DNA of 64,000 nt from Eukaryota sp. TZLM1-RC. Taxonomy: Eukaryota; Metamonada: BaSk clade. The translations under genes were made by a program, and so were the position numbers. How positions within the stretch are numbered: position 1 is the first letter of the stretch; each line of letters starts with the position of its first letter. The notes below the pieces were generated by a model. It was given only the letters and a program-made list of their open reading frames with translations, searched no databases and was not told where the DNA came from. Where the stretch lies: contig JAUPSS010000004.1 of the NCBI GenBank assembly GCA_040285825.1, positions 5,091,658 to 5,155,657 on the forward strand, in the 5' to 3' direction. Positions 31,491 through 42,700 of the stretch are shown one piece after another.

Positions 31491-32110
31491 GATGCTGTAA
31501 GAGACCAGCTATATTGTATGTGTAAATCTCATAGAATTGAATCCTTCTTGGAACCTCTGTTGTCAAATCTGTTTGATGCTGAAGATGATTTTTATAAGAA
31601 TAATAGAGGTGATGTAATATTACCTGGATTAGATAGAAGCTTCATTTTATTGGATGTAATGTCTGTTGATCCTTGTAATGCCTCAAATGAAAGGCTTGTT
31701 AATTCTGAAATTCATAATCCTCTTTCAAATGCTTAAAATTTCAAACTCAAAAAATACAATGAACCTTTGTCCAAATTGGCCAGTCTACAGCATGCAAAAT
31801 ACAATTTGTATCCATTTGTATTTTCCCTTTTTGGTTCACTTGCACCAACTGCTTTACGTTTTTTGGATGATTTTGAATTGATTGTAAAGAGAAGAACTGG
31901 GAGAAATTTCAACAGATTGTTTTGGCAAAATAGAATTGTGTTTTCTATTTTTGAGGGGATGTTGAAGATGGTTTCTGATGCTTTGCTGTCTCTTGGTTCT
32001 CACTATGAAAGAGTTGCATCTAGTGTTTTTGTTTTGGGAGAGATGGATTTTTTAGATGTTGATTTATAGGTTTTGAATAAAATTAAAATTAAATAAAAAA
32101 CAAAAAAAAA
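31474..32110 (+). mobile_element. LINE B (second copy), part 3 with A tail
   Basis: Resumes at HDAVRDQLYCMCKSHRIESF and runs through the endonuclease-like motif NNRGDVILPGLDRSFILLD, one in-frame stop after PLSNA (31735), and the C-terminal region FGSLAPTALRFLDDFELIVK, ending near 32068. An A-rich tail follows (AAATAAAAAACAAAAAAAAA). Together with parts 1 and 2 it outlines one B copy later split by the Ty3-like element and by LINE A. Confidence 0.92.
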
Positions 32111-32262
32111 TTAAATTCTTTTATGTTGATTTCACATGAGTTTTATATAATAATCCTGTATTCTAACACCTGATTTTGACATAAAATACAAAAAAATAAA
32201 TTAACGTAATTAAAAAATTCTATACAAACAACTAAAATACAATAGAAAGCAAAACAAAAAAC

Positions 32263-34179
32263 CTAAATTAAACCAGAAATACTTTCATTGACTGCTAATT
32301 TGATCTTATTTTGTTCTAAACTGATACGCTTTCGAACCAACTCATCCTCCACACCAGCAATTACATTACAAAGAAGCAAATCGCCCAATACATTTCCACT
32401 TTCGGCAACTTCACCACGTGATCGCTCAGAAACAACGTGATCGTTTTGGCCTAATGCCACATCATCAAACACGTCATCAACAAACACAGAAGCTGCTCTT
32501 CCATGTACCCTTCTTAATTTTTCATACTTTTCTTGTCGTTGTTTCGCCATGATCTCTTCTTGAGCTCTTTTTTCACTTTCCAAATTTTCACGAATTTCGC
32601 GCTCCTTGACAGCCTTCTCCATGATCTTAACCAGACGCATTTCCTCTCTTTTCCTCACCAACTCTTTGGCCAAGAAATCAAGCTTTGAACCCAAAACATT
32701 GCCAATTTTCTGCGTTTTCCTCTGCTTTTCAACTAATTTCTCGACTCTTCTTGCTCTTTCAACATCCCTTCTCTGTTCCAATTCATTCAATACAACCTTG
32801 TAAGTTTCCTCGGCTCTCACCTCGGCAATCAAATCACGTTTCCTTTCCATGAGAGTTAAAAACTGTGTCTGACGTGACCTTCCTCTAATCAAAGCTTGTA
32901 AATGCACAACAGCCTCATTTCCCTTGACAACCATACGCTCAAAATTATGAACAAGTCTTCTGATTTCCTGTCTTTTTGACCGATTAACCTTTCTAGCAGC
33001 ATCAACACTTCCAAAAGCTACAGATGGATCTTCTTCTGGTTCACTATCAACGTCAGCAACAACATTAGGACATTCCGGCCTATCAATGGCTCGTAAGCAT
33101 GGAGTCATCGGCCTTCTGATTATGGCAAGTTCATCACGTGATACGGTTTTTTTGATTGTTTTTGACCCAATGATTTTTGACTGTGATGACGTGTTTTCTG
33201 GACTTTTACACGTGGACACGACAAGATCAAGAGAGTTTAATAGTCTCGTGTCCTTTAAGTTTCCTAGACCACGACCTTTTTTCAAGGCAGATAATCTTGC
33301 TTTTTTACTAGCAGTTTTGATATCAATTTCATGATAATCAAATACTTCTTTTTTCAAATTATTAGAATTATTTCTATTATTATCATCAATTAAATAATTT
33401 TCCAATTCATTAATTCCATTTAAATCTCTTAATAAAGAAACGTCAACCTCAGCACGAGGAGTTGGCTTTGACAACTTGGAATCAATTCCACTATCAATTT
33501 TACCCCTAATCAATGACGTGTTTAATCTTTTTGACACGTTTCGACACGTGGCATCACGTTTCCTGTGCAGCATTTCCAGCTTATCTAACAGCATCCTAGC
33601 TTTATTAGTTTGATGTGCAGCCACTCTAGTCTCAATATAATGGTCAATCTCTTGTGTCTGTTTCAGCAACGTTTCTTCAAGTTGATCAAGTTCAGCATCT
33701 TGAATCTTCTTGATAACAGCCTCCCTCTGTCCCCAGTCTTCTTTGTCTCTCTCCGCCAGTGCTTCTACGCGTAGGTCAAAATCAGTGGGCAGATTGGCTT
33801 CAAAGAGGCGGCGCTTACGGGCATTGATGATGAGATCTACTTCAGCACGGCCAGCAGGCAGACCCTGTCCATATTTCAGTGCGGTGAGGGAAAGAACTTC
33901 TGGGGGTTGGGAGGAAGTTGTAGGGATGGTGTAGTCAGGGGTGTAGGGGTCGGTTTGGACATCAGCTTCCCGATAGTCTGTGGAGATACCAATGGTGCGG
34001 GTGGGAGGGGAAGGTGGACGTGGAGTAGGTGGGTCTAGAGGATTAAGGTTATTAGATGTGGAGATGAGCTCTTGTGGAGTGAGTGCGGAGAGGAAAGGAA
34101 GTACGGGTCTTCGAAAGAAAAGGGGACGATCAGAGCCTCTCACATCTACAGAGCGACGGATTAGGGTTTGGGTAGCCAT
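32263..34179 (-). CDS. CFAP91: CFAP91/MAATS1-like axonemal protein
   Basis: A protein of 638 residues, no intron seen. The conserved CFAP91 core is near residues 60-175: IGISTDYREADVQTDPYTPD, then PPEVLSLTALKYGQGLPAGR, EVDLIINARKRRLFEANLP and DKEDWGQREAVIKKIQDAEL. The rest is mostly charged coiled coil (KREEMRLVKIMEKAVKEREI) with an IQ-like stretch AVVHLQALIRGRSRQTQF near 425. CFAP91 (Chlamydomonas FAP91) belongs to the calmodulin- and spoke-associated complex at the base of radial spokes and is needed for ciliary beating. It shows that the organism builds motile cilia or flagella. The protein is somewhat shorter than animal homologues. Confidence 0.9.
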   Translation of the reverse strand: MATQTLIRRSVDVRGSDRPLFFRRPVLPFLSALTPQELISTSNNLNPLDPPTPRPPSPPTRTIGISTDYREADVQTDPYTPDYTIPTTSSQPPEVLSLTALKYGQGLPAGRAEVDLIINARKRRLFEANLPTDFDLRVEALAERDKEDWGQREAVIKKIQDAELDQLEETLLKQTQEIDHYIETRVAAHQTNKARMLLDKLEMLHRKRDATCRNVSKRLNTSLIRGKIDSGIDSKLSKPTPRAEVDVSLLRDLNGINELENYLIDDNNRNNSNNLKKEVFDYHEIDIKTASKKARLSALKKGRGLGNLKDTRLLNSLDLVVSTCKSPENTSSQSKIIGSKTIKKTVSRDELAIIRRPMTPCLRAIDRPECPNVVADVDSEPEEDPSVAFGSVDAARKVNRSKRQEIRRLVHNFERMVVKGNEAVVHLQALIRGRSRQTQFLTLMERKRDLIAEVRAEETYKVVLNELEQRRDVERARRVEKLVEKQRKTQKIGNVLGSKLDFLAKELVRKREEMRLVKIMEKAVKEREIRENLESEKRAQEEIMAKQRQEKYEKLRRVHGRAASVFVDDVFDDVALGQNDHVVSERSRGEVAESGNVLGDLLLCNVIAGVEDELVRKRISLEQNKIKLAVNESISGLI

Positions 34180-35432
34180 GGGTTAATTGGAGTTTGGGAT
34201 TTCTGTGAAACTCCTTGGTCACCAAACAAAACCATTTTCCTATTGGCCAAAACCATTTTTCTATTGAATTTATGTGAGTGTCGCCCTACAGATTCTCTCC
34301 ATAAAACCGTTGAGATAAACATAATCAAGATTGGAAAAATATGGGGATATTGATTTGTTGTTTTGACACCAATAAATTGTATAGTCTACACTAAATGAAG
34401 TGAAGTATGCTGATCTCAAATTCAATTTACCACTATTGATACATTAGCACGGCTTTTTATTGAATGAGAGGAGCTCTGGCAAGAAAGCAGGCCGATCAGT
34501 ATTTCAAACGGAAGTCTTTTATGAATGAATTTCGTCCCATTAGTTCGGGTCTTAGTTCGGGGTCTATGGTCTATGGGAGCTATGGTTATATTGAAATTTT
34601 CAAAAGCTATTGATGTTCAAGAAAATAATGTTGGGTTAAATACCAAAAATCTGAATGAAGATCAAGTTGTTTCAAATGCTTCTTGAATTAATACTTTTTG
34701 CACATTAAATTGCTTCTCCTGGAGGGAACAATATCAATGGCACTGAGGCTATTGCACTTGCTCAATCAATAAAAACCAATTCTTCAAAGCAGAACCTAAT
34801 CTTGGATAGAACTAAAACTCAACTAAACCAATGGTTGTGAATTAAAAACAAAACACCAAAAAAATTGCGATGATGTTGTGACCAATTAATGTTGATTGCA
34901 ATGACAAATGTTCTTATAAGTATTTAGTAATGGCACAGACTCCTGTATCATTGATGATATACCATCAAAGATGAGTTTTTTAATATGAATACATTCTTAC
35001 CAAACAGTGATTGTTACGACTTGATCTTCGTTGAGATTTTTCTTATTTAACTTAGCTTTACTTTCTTCACTATCAATAGTGTTGTGGCAATTGGTCTATT
35101 ATACTTTATAAATACTATGGGTCATTTTAGCCCATAATACTGGTGACATACAATTCATCTGATCAATTATTTGTGAATAATTCCCCAATTTTCAGCCATA
35201 AAACCGATCCCTTTGACATAATGGTGTAGTGCACATCTTGGACACTCAGTGGTAGTCTTGTTGATTGATTAATACCGAACAAGTAAGTGATGTTCTGCTT
35301 GTGCCAAATTGGGTCAAATTGGGATGAATTCTGAAGAACATGGTATCAAAAGACCTAAATCTGTGAATATAAGACGTTTGAGAGAAAGAACAAAATATTT
35401 GAAATGGTGGTATGAAGCAGCTGAAAGACATT
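34180..35432. other. Intergenic, mostly unexplained
   Basis: The 5' flank of CFAP91 followed by AT-rich sequence with many stops. Some short frames look coding-derived but no family could be named. Confidence 0.4.
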
Positions 35433-35585
35433 GCAGTTCAAAATTATGAAGAAGAAAAGTCAACTGTAGACGCAAATTCAATTCCTTGGGGACTAAGTCG
35501 ATGCTCAAGATACAAAATTTGGTGGGATAGGCATTTTAATACAGTCATCAATTTTCTGGAAATCATGAAGGCTAAGTTGCGTTAG
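35433..35585 (+). pseudogene. Possible Fanzor C-terminal scrap
   Basis: A 50-codon open stretch reads WGLSRCSRYKIWWDRHFNTV then INFLEIMKAK. This fits the Fanzor order of a cysteine followed by the RuvC-III pattern WxRDxNAxxNI, with aspartate replaced by histidine. The match is short and there is no RuvC-I or RuvC-II nearby, so this is a weak call. Confidence 0.3.
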
Positions 35586-35889
35586 AATGATAGACCTATA
35601 GTAGTGCGTAGAGATAATAGGGACTAGCATTTGAATAAAAATAAAAATATGAAAAACAAATAATATTGCTGATAATGCAACATTTCACCAATGGAATTTG
35701 TTGAAGATACATCCAAAAGAAAACGTCCCTCTACTGCTTTACAAACCGATGGTATAACTGCAGAAATCACGCTGCTCCACTCAACTGAACGTATACTTGA
35801 GGAAATTTACACTTCGTATAGAATTGTTTTCAGTGATCTAGCATCTGTTCAACATCAAGATCTGGGTAAAGTAAAAATTCGTAAATCCA

Positions 35890-36795
35890 AATTTTTTTCT
35901 TTAATTTTTTTCAACGCTAACAAAACATAAAAAAACTAGAACTCAATATCCTCAATACACGCATCAACATCATGAAATCTCTTAAGCTTGCGATTTTCAT
36001 ACTCTAGTCCTAATTGTAATGGTCAGCATTTCCGGAATTGCATTAAACATGAAAACAATTCTATTGTGCCAAAAATTGAAGTCCAATTCTTTTCCTGCTC
36101 CTTCTTTTATTAAACTTCTGAAACCTTCGAGAAATTTAATGCCAGATATTCCAATGTTACCAAAAAGAGAAACAGCAAATGGCACCAGCTGATCTTTTAC
36201 ATTCTCATAACGTCCAAACTGAGATAAGGGTTTGTTGTACTTTTTGATTTTCCTCCTTTCAGCAAAGCGAAACGGAGTTTCATCTTTTTTAGCAAAATCA
36301 ATTGCTGAGTCTTTACAAACATCAACAGTGACAACATCAACAACTTTGATCACACCATCAGACCCAGTTGTGATTAAATCAGCACGGCGTTTCCCAAAAG
36401 TATTTTTATCTTCATTTTCAGGTGAAAACTTACGCACAAGTGGTTCAACAATAGCTTCAATGTGGTAGCTTTTGCACATAGCATATAGTTGGTCTTTAAC
36501 AGCATCGTGAACAACTGAGCGATATGTAATATTAAATTTGCAACCAAATGAATGATTCAGATCGATAAGCTGACCACAACGACAAATCAAATCATTTGGC
36601 ACACTGCACGGCCACAGAAAACACCTCATTCTTAAGGCAGTTGTCCATTGATGGTCATTTAACAATAGACCGTAAACATTTGGAATTTGGGAAATGAGAC
36701 AACTTGAGCTACTTTCCTTAAGATCAATTAAAAAGTTAGCAAAAAAGGGTCCTTAGCCAAGCTAAGACGTACATTAAAATCCAAGTTTTCTAAAT
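35890..36795 (-). mobile_element. LINE C fragment, second copy
   Basis: A 5'-truncated minus-strand LINE. The frame 36665-35997 reads LLNDHQWTTALRMRCFLWPC, finger CRCGQL...GCKFN, HDAVKDQLYAMCKS, endonuclease-like RRADLITTGSDGVIKVVDVV, then ERRKIKKYNKPL. Upstream codons (LENLDFNVRLSLAK) continue to about 36795 after a frameshift. An A-rich tail occupies about 35891-35912. RxxD...VVD...KKY matches the restriction-like endonuclease motif of early-branching LINEs. It ends about 230 bp upstream of the proline racemase-like gene on the opposite strand. Confidence 0.85.
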
Positions 36796-37028
36796 CCAAA
36801 AATACACATGATTTGACTGCAATAGAGGTCCCACAACACGAAAATGTCATCAAAGAAAAGCCAAACGAACCAGATAATTTGATGGACCTGATTTTTGCCG
36901 AGATGAAATAGTTTAACTTGGTGTTCAAGTGATGCAAATAGATAATTACCATGAGCTTGTATTACAATCATCACAGTTCTTTCTCTTTTCATCCAAGAGT
37001 ATTCTGTTCTCATACAATTTGAATCATC

Positions 37029-38063
37029 ATGACTGTAGATCTCCATAATGTCTTATCACTCAATGCCCCATCTCTCAACATTGACACAAGCTACGATGTT
37101 ATTGATGTTCACACTACAGGTATGATCTGCAAATGTGTCATCCTGAAGGATTTCAAGGCCACCAATTGGAAGGACGCCATTGCTCTCCTTTCATCGAATT
37201 ACGACGAACTTCGAAAGTCACTGGTGTATGAACCACGGTCAGGTTCAGGTGCATTTGGTGCTTTCCTATTTCCATCTCTCACAGCGGACTGTCAGTACTC
37301 CATTCTGTATTTCGATCGTCGTCAGTACCTTAAAATGTGTGGCCACGCATCTATTTGTAGTATAGTTGCTGCTCAATTGTCGGGTTTTGTTTCTCTCCAT
37401 GATGGTTTGAATGACATTCCCGTCTCTACTCCTGCTGGTGTAATCCATCTACACACCACGTTCAATGCAACAGAAAGAAAGGTTGAGTCTGTACAATTGG
37501 AAAATGTCTTTTCATTTGTTCACACTCCAAACGTGTCTTGCACCCTGGATGACATTGACTTCACCATTGATGTGGCATTTGGTGGCAATTTCTTTGCTTT
37601 GGTCGATGTCACTGATATTACTGATGTTTGTACCACAAACTGCAAGTTCTTCACCAACTATGGTCCTAGGATTCGCACTTTCATCAACAACTGTCTCAAT
37701 GTCCAACACCCTGCTGACCCCAGTATTAGTGGAGTTCCCTTGGTTTTGTTTTATAATAGGAATTCACTGAAAAATTGTATCATCTTTGGTAATAGTTCTG
37801 TTGATAGATCTCCTTGTGGCTCTGGGACCTCTGCTTGGTCTTCCTTACTCTATGAAAAAGGAATAGTTGAAACTAAGCCATTTAGAGCATTTTCAATTAT
37901 TGATTCTTACTTTGATTGTGAAGTAAGACCGGTCACTATGAATGGAATTGATGGTATTATTCCGAAACTGACAGCCACTCCTTATCTTATGGGGATAGGC
38001 AAGGTTGTACTGCAAAAGGATGATCCTTTCCTTGCACTAGAGGTAGAGGAAGAAGGGTTTTAA
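37029..38063 (+). CDS. Proline racemase / 4-hydroxyproline epimerase family
   Basis: A protein of 344 residues from the ATG at 37029. Both catalytic cysteines of the family are present: C104 in KMCGHASI and C263 in DRSPCGSGTSA. The dehydratase branch of the family (trans-3-hydroxy-L-proline dehydratase) replaces the second cysteine with threonine, so this looks like a racemase or epimerase acting by a two-base mechanism. EPRSGSGAFGAFLF near 70 and AFGGNFFALVD near 183 are further family blocks. No signal peptide is seen, so it is probably cytosolic, unlike secreted trypanosome proline racemase. Whether the substrate is proline or hydroxyproline cannot be decided. No intron seen. Confidence 0.9.
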   Translation: MTVDLHNVLSLNAPSLNIDTSYDVIDVHTTGMICKCVILKDFKATNWKDAIALLSSNYDELRKSLVYEPRSGSGAFGAFLFPSLTADCQYSILYFDRRQYLKMCGHASICSIVAAQLSGFVSLHDGLNDIPVSTPAGVIHLHTTFNATERKVESVQLENVFSFVHTPNVSCTLDDIDFTIDVAFGGNFFALVDVTDITDVCTTNCKFFTNYGPRIRTFINNCLNVQHPADPSISGVPLVLFYNRNSLKNCIIFGNSSVDRSPCGSGTSAWSSLLYEKGIVETKPFRAFSIIDSYFDCEVRPVTMNGIDGIIPKLTATPYLMGIGKVVLQKDDPFLALEVEEEGF

Positions 38064-39779
38064 GTGTTGTTTATATAGTGCTTGTAAATTTTTGTTACCA
38101 GCTTTAGTTTGTGTAGTTTTAAAGGTGTATTAACGCTCTTAATAATCTGACAAAACAAAGAACACATTGATTTAAACTAATGGCTACCATGCTGCTCGTT
38201 TTTGATCTTTATTTTGACCACTTTTAGTGTTTGTATTGAATTATAAACTCTCTTCTCTCGCTCCTTTAAGGCTATAGGTAACAATACTCAAAAAGAGGAA
38301 CTACAATTGTGAACTTCAACATAAATTTCATATTAAAAAACAATTGTGAGAAGATATAACTTGTTCTCAATGTTAAAATCACTGCAGTTAAAGAAATGAT
38401 TGTGCTAGCTCAAATGTGGTAGTAAATTTGATTATTACTCGTTTTGCTATTACTAACATTCCAATAGGTGGTAGACTTCACTTATTCATGGAAGTTTTAA
38501 AAAGTTTGTTATCCAGAAATAATGAGCAACAAAAGACTGTAACTGATTGGCTGACTATAACACAACAATTTTCAACTCACGCCAATTACCTCAACACAAA
38601 GGACTTAAAAAAAGGACTAGACATTTGACATGAATTGTTCTAGATAGGGCTTTACAATTTAGGCACATAACAATAATAAAAATCAGCCAGAATTCGTTAA
38701 CACGGACTGAAAAAGAATAACGGTGTCACACAACTTGAAATAAATACATTCAATAATTCCCCAGTTTTACAAATACAAAATAGTATATTTAAAATGTAAT
38801 GGATAGTTTAATTGTTTAAACAGCATTGTATTTGATTTGGTGAACTTTCAACAATGTTGAATATAAAAGTAATAATAATAGTATTGGTTTAGACCAAACT
38901 CATCAAAGATCAATGGATAGATACGTGGTGAATTTTGAGAATCTAACAAATTTTCAAAAAGAATTTTAGAAATAGTTCGAAAAAATGAAAAGTAAATATT
39001 TTTGGAAAAAATCAATCATGTAGGAAAAGACAAATTGCCTGGAAATATCAATAACATTTAAATCATTTGGAAATCGCAACAGTAGCCAAATCTCTGGAGA
39101 TACCACTAAAAGAGAAATCAGAATGGCTTTATTAGAATATTTAAATAATCAAATAACCTCACTTCGAACAATACAAATGGCTTATCTTACAACAACTGAT
39201 GCTCGAAATCACCATGGTAACTGAGCATACGGAAAAACGATTGGTAGAAGAACGATTGGTCATGTTCTACCTGAAAACCTAACAGATGTTGTATAGAGCG
39301 ACGTGAGTAGGTGTAAAACAGAGGAGGTGTTTAGGAGAGATAAATGGCGTGCAGAAGGGAAATTTCCTTGGTTGTTGACATTGATACTTTATCTTCAGTG
39401 AACAGATTAGGTTCTGAATTCTGGAAGCAAAGTCAGTTTGTTGGGATGTTTGTTTATGAAAATCGGTAGATGTGAGTTGTTGAGAAGTGAAACTGTATAT
39501 TCAATCCATAGCAACGGCCATAATACGTTGCATTTACAGAAGTATGGAATTCAAGGATGTAGAAAGGAGGTTAATGAGACATGAAAGAAACTTTATAGAC
39601 TCTTCATCCCTCTTAAAAGTTGCTTAAAGTTTGTTTCTATGGAAGTTTTTGGAAGTAATTGCAAAATAGTCTCTCTACCAAGAAAGTCTGAGACAGACAC
39701 ATAATGTGAATCATAGAGTACTATGTGATCCATTCTCCAATAGGTTTTGGAGCAAATTTTTTGTGGACATTTTCTCTCA
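38064..39779. other. 1.7 kb without a recognised gene
   Basis: The 3' flank of the racemase gene, then AT-rich sequence with short plus-strand frames (for example 38416-38628) broken by stops. Around 39060-39600 the sequence looks like decayed coding sequence but no family was recognised. Confidence 0.4.
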
Positions 39780-42700
39780 ATGTCTAGGGACAAATCAGTC
39801 ACTGATCTTTTGACCCCTTTGTCTGTAGCACCTACATGTGCCCTATTCCACATAGAAGGAAGTGAGCATTGTACAGAGGTGGGTAAGGAGTTTGATCTTC
39901 ATCACCACATCTCATCCTGCTTCTATGGGCCAATCCCAAAACTTCTCAATGTTGTTGAAGAACTACCATCCAACACAATGTTCATCTCCCCGGTTTACTA
40001 CCATGCGTCGTCTGTTACCTACAATAAGAGGAACATATCAGACATTGATGATTATCAGCTTCTTGTCACTGGCATAGTTGATGGACAGCGGTCTCCTCTC
40101 AACACAGTGATTAGTGAAGTCGTTGAGGAACTTGGTTTTGAAGTAACACCTGATATGATTACTTCACATGGTGAGGCTCTCTCTGCCAGAAAAAAAAGAG
40201 GTAGAGCAGAGCTAGTTACAGTACATTACTATAGTGTTTGTCTCAACCCAACAGCTGAAAGAACTGGCTCCATCAATGAGAGTGTTTCTCAACTATCACC
40301 CATATCCAACTCTCATTCATCGTATCCAGCGGTAGTTTCAATCTTTGTTTATGTTTCTAATAGTTCTTCTGAGCAACTCAACCAAATCTTACAACGTAGA
40401 CAACGTCAGAGACGCCCAAATCATCCTGAAAATAAACACGATTGTGGACATCGTGTCATGGTCATGAATAAGGAAATGTTGGGCCAGTTTATGAATAATC
40501 CAGCTTTTTTGCAACAGTCCATTAAAAACCAGCAGTTGTATGACACCGCTTTGAAGTGTAGTACTGAATCAGAAGCAGTGGAGCTGTTGACCCCTTTGTC
40601 TGTAGCACCTACATGTGCCCTATTCCAAATAGAAGGAAGTGACCATTGCACAGAGGTGGATCAGGAGTTTGATCTTCATAACCACATCTCATCCTGCTTC
40701 TATGGGCCAATCCCCAAACTTCATAGTATTGTTGATGAACTACCATCCAACGCAATGTTCATCTCCCCGGTTTACTACCATGCGTCTTCTGTAAAATACA
40801 ATAAGCGGAACATATCAGACATTGATGATTATCAGCTTCTTGTCACTGGCAAAGTTGATGGACAGCGGTCTCCTCTCAACGCAGTGATTAGTGAAGTCGT
40901 TGAGGAACTTGGTTTTGAAGTAACACCTGATATGATTACTTCACATGGTGAGACTCTCTCTGCCAGAAAAAAAAGAGGTAGAGCAGAGCTAATTACCGTA
41001 CATTACTATAGTGTTTGTCTCAACCCAACAGCTGAAAGAACTGGCTCTATCAATGAGAGTGTTTCTCAACTATCACCCATATCCAACTCTCATTCATCGT
41101 ATCCAGCGGTAGTTTCAATCTTTGTTTATGTTTCTACTAGTTCTTCAGAGCAACTCAACCAAATCTTACAACGTAGACAACGTCAGAAACGCCCAAATCA
41201 TCCTGAAAATAAACACGATTGTGGACATCGTGTCATGGTCATGAATAAGGAAATGTTGGGCCAGTTTATGAATAATCCAGCTTTTTTGCAACTGTCCATT
41301 AAAAACCAGCAGTTGTATGAAACCGCTTTGAAGTGTAGTACTGAATCAGAAGCAGTGGAGCTGTTGACCCCTTTGTCTGTAGCACCTACATGTGCCCTAT
41401 TCCACATAGAAGGAAGTGACCATTGCACAGAGGTGGATCAGGAGTTTGATCTTCATAACCACATCTCATCCTGCTTCTATGGGCCAATCCCCAAACTTCA
41501 TAGTATTGTTGATGAACTACCATCCAACGCAATGTTCATCTCCCCGGTTTACTACCATGCGTCTTCTGTAAAATACAATAAGCGGAACATATCAGACATT
41601 GATGATTATCAGCTTCTTGTCACTGGCAAAGTTGATGGACAGCGGTCTCCTCTCAACGCAGTGATTAGTGAAGTCGTTGAGGAACTTGGTTTTGAAGTAA
41701 CACCTGATATGATTACTTCACATGGTGAGACTCTCTCTGCCAGAAAAAAAAGAGGTAGAGCAGAGCTAATTACCGTACATTACTATAGTGTTTGTCTCAA
41801 CCCAACAGCTGAAAGAACTGGCTCTATCAATGAGAGTGTTTCTCAACTATCACCCATATCCAACTCTCATTCATCGTATCCAGCGGTACTTTCAATCTTT
41901 GTTTATGTTTCTACTAGTTCTTCAGAGCAACTCAACCAAATCTTACAACGTAGACAACGTCAGAAACGCCCAAATCATCCTGAAAATAAACACGATTGTG
42001 GACATCGTGTCATGGTCATGAATAAGGAAATGTTGGGCCAGTTTATGAATAATCCAGCTTTTTTGCAACTGTCCATTAAAAACCAGCAGTTGTATGAAAC
42101 CGCTTTGAAGTGTAGTACTGAATCAGAAGCAGTGGAGCTGTTGACCCCTTTGTCTGTAGCACCTACATGTGCCCTATTCCACATAGAAGGAAGTGACCAT
42201 TGCACAGAGGTGGATCAGGAGTTTGATCTTCATAACCACATCTCATCCTGCTTCTATGGGCCAATCCCCAAACTTCATAGTATTGTTGATGAACTACCAT
42301 CCAACGCAATGTTCATCTCCCCGGTTTACTACCATGCGTCTTCTGTAAAATACAATAAGCGGAACATATCAGACATTGATGATTATCAGCTTCTTGTCAC
42401 TGGCAAAGTTGATGGACAGCGGTCTCCTCTCAACACAGTGATTAGTGAAGTCGTTGAGGAACTTGGTTTTGAAGTAACACCTGATATGATTACTTCACAT
42501 GGTGAGACTCTCTCTGCCAGAAAAAAAAGAGGTAGAGCAGAGCTAATTACCGTACATTACTATAGTGTTTGTCTCAACCCAACAGCTGAAAGAACTGGCT
42601 CTATCAATGAGAGTGTTTCTCAACTAACACCCATATCCAACTCTCATTCATCGTATCCAGCGGTAGTTTCAATCTTTGTTTATGTTTCTACTAGTTCTTC

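Noticed and set aside
39747-39779. Longer N-terminus for the four-repeat protein
   Set aside because: The codon at 39747 is TTG; the first ATG is at 39780 and the upstream codons are not part of the repeat.
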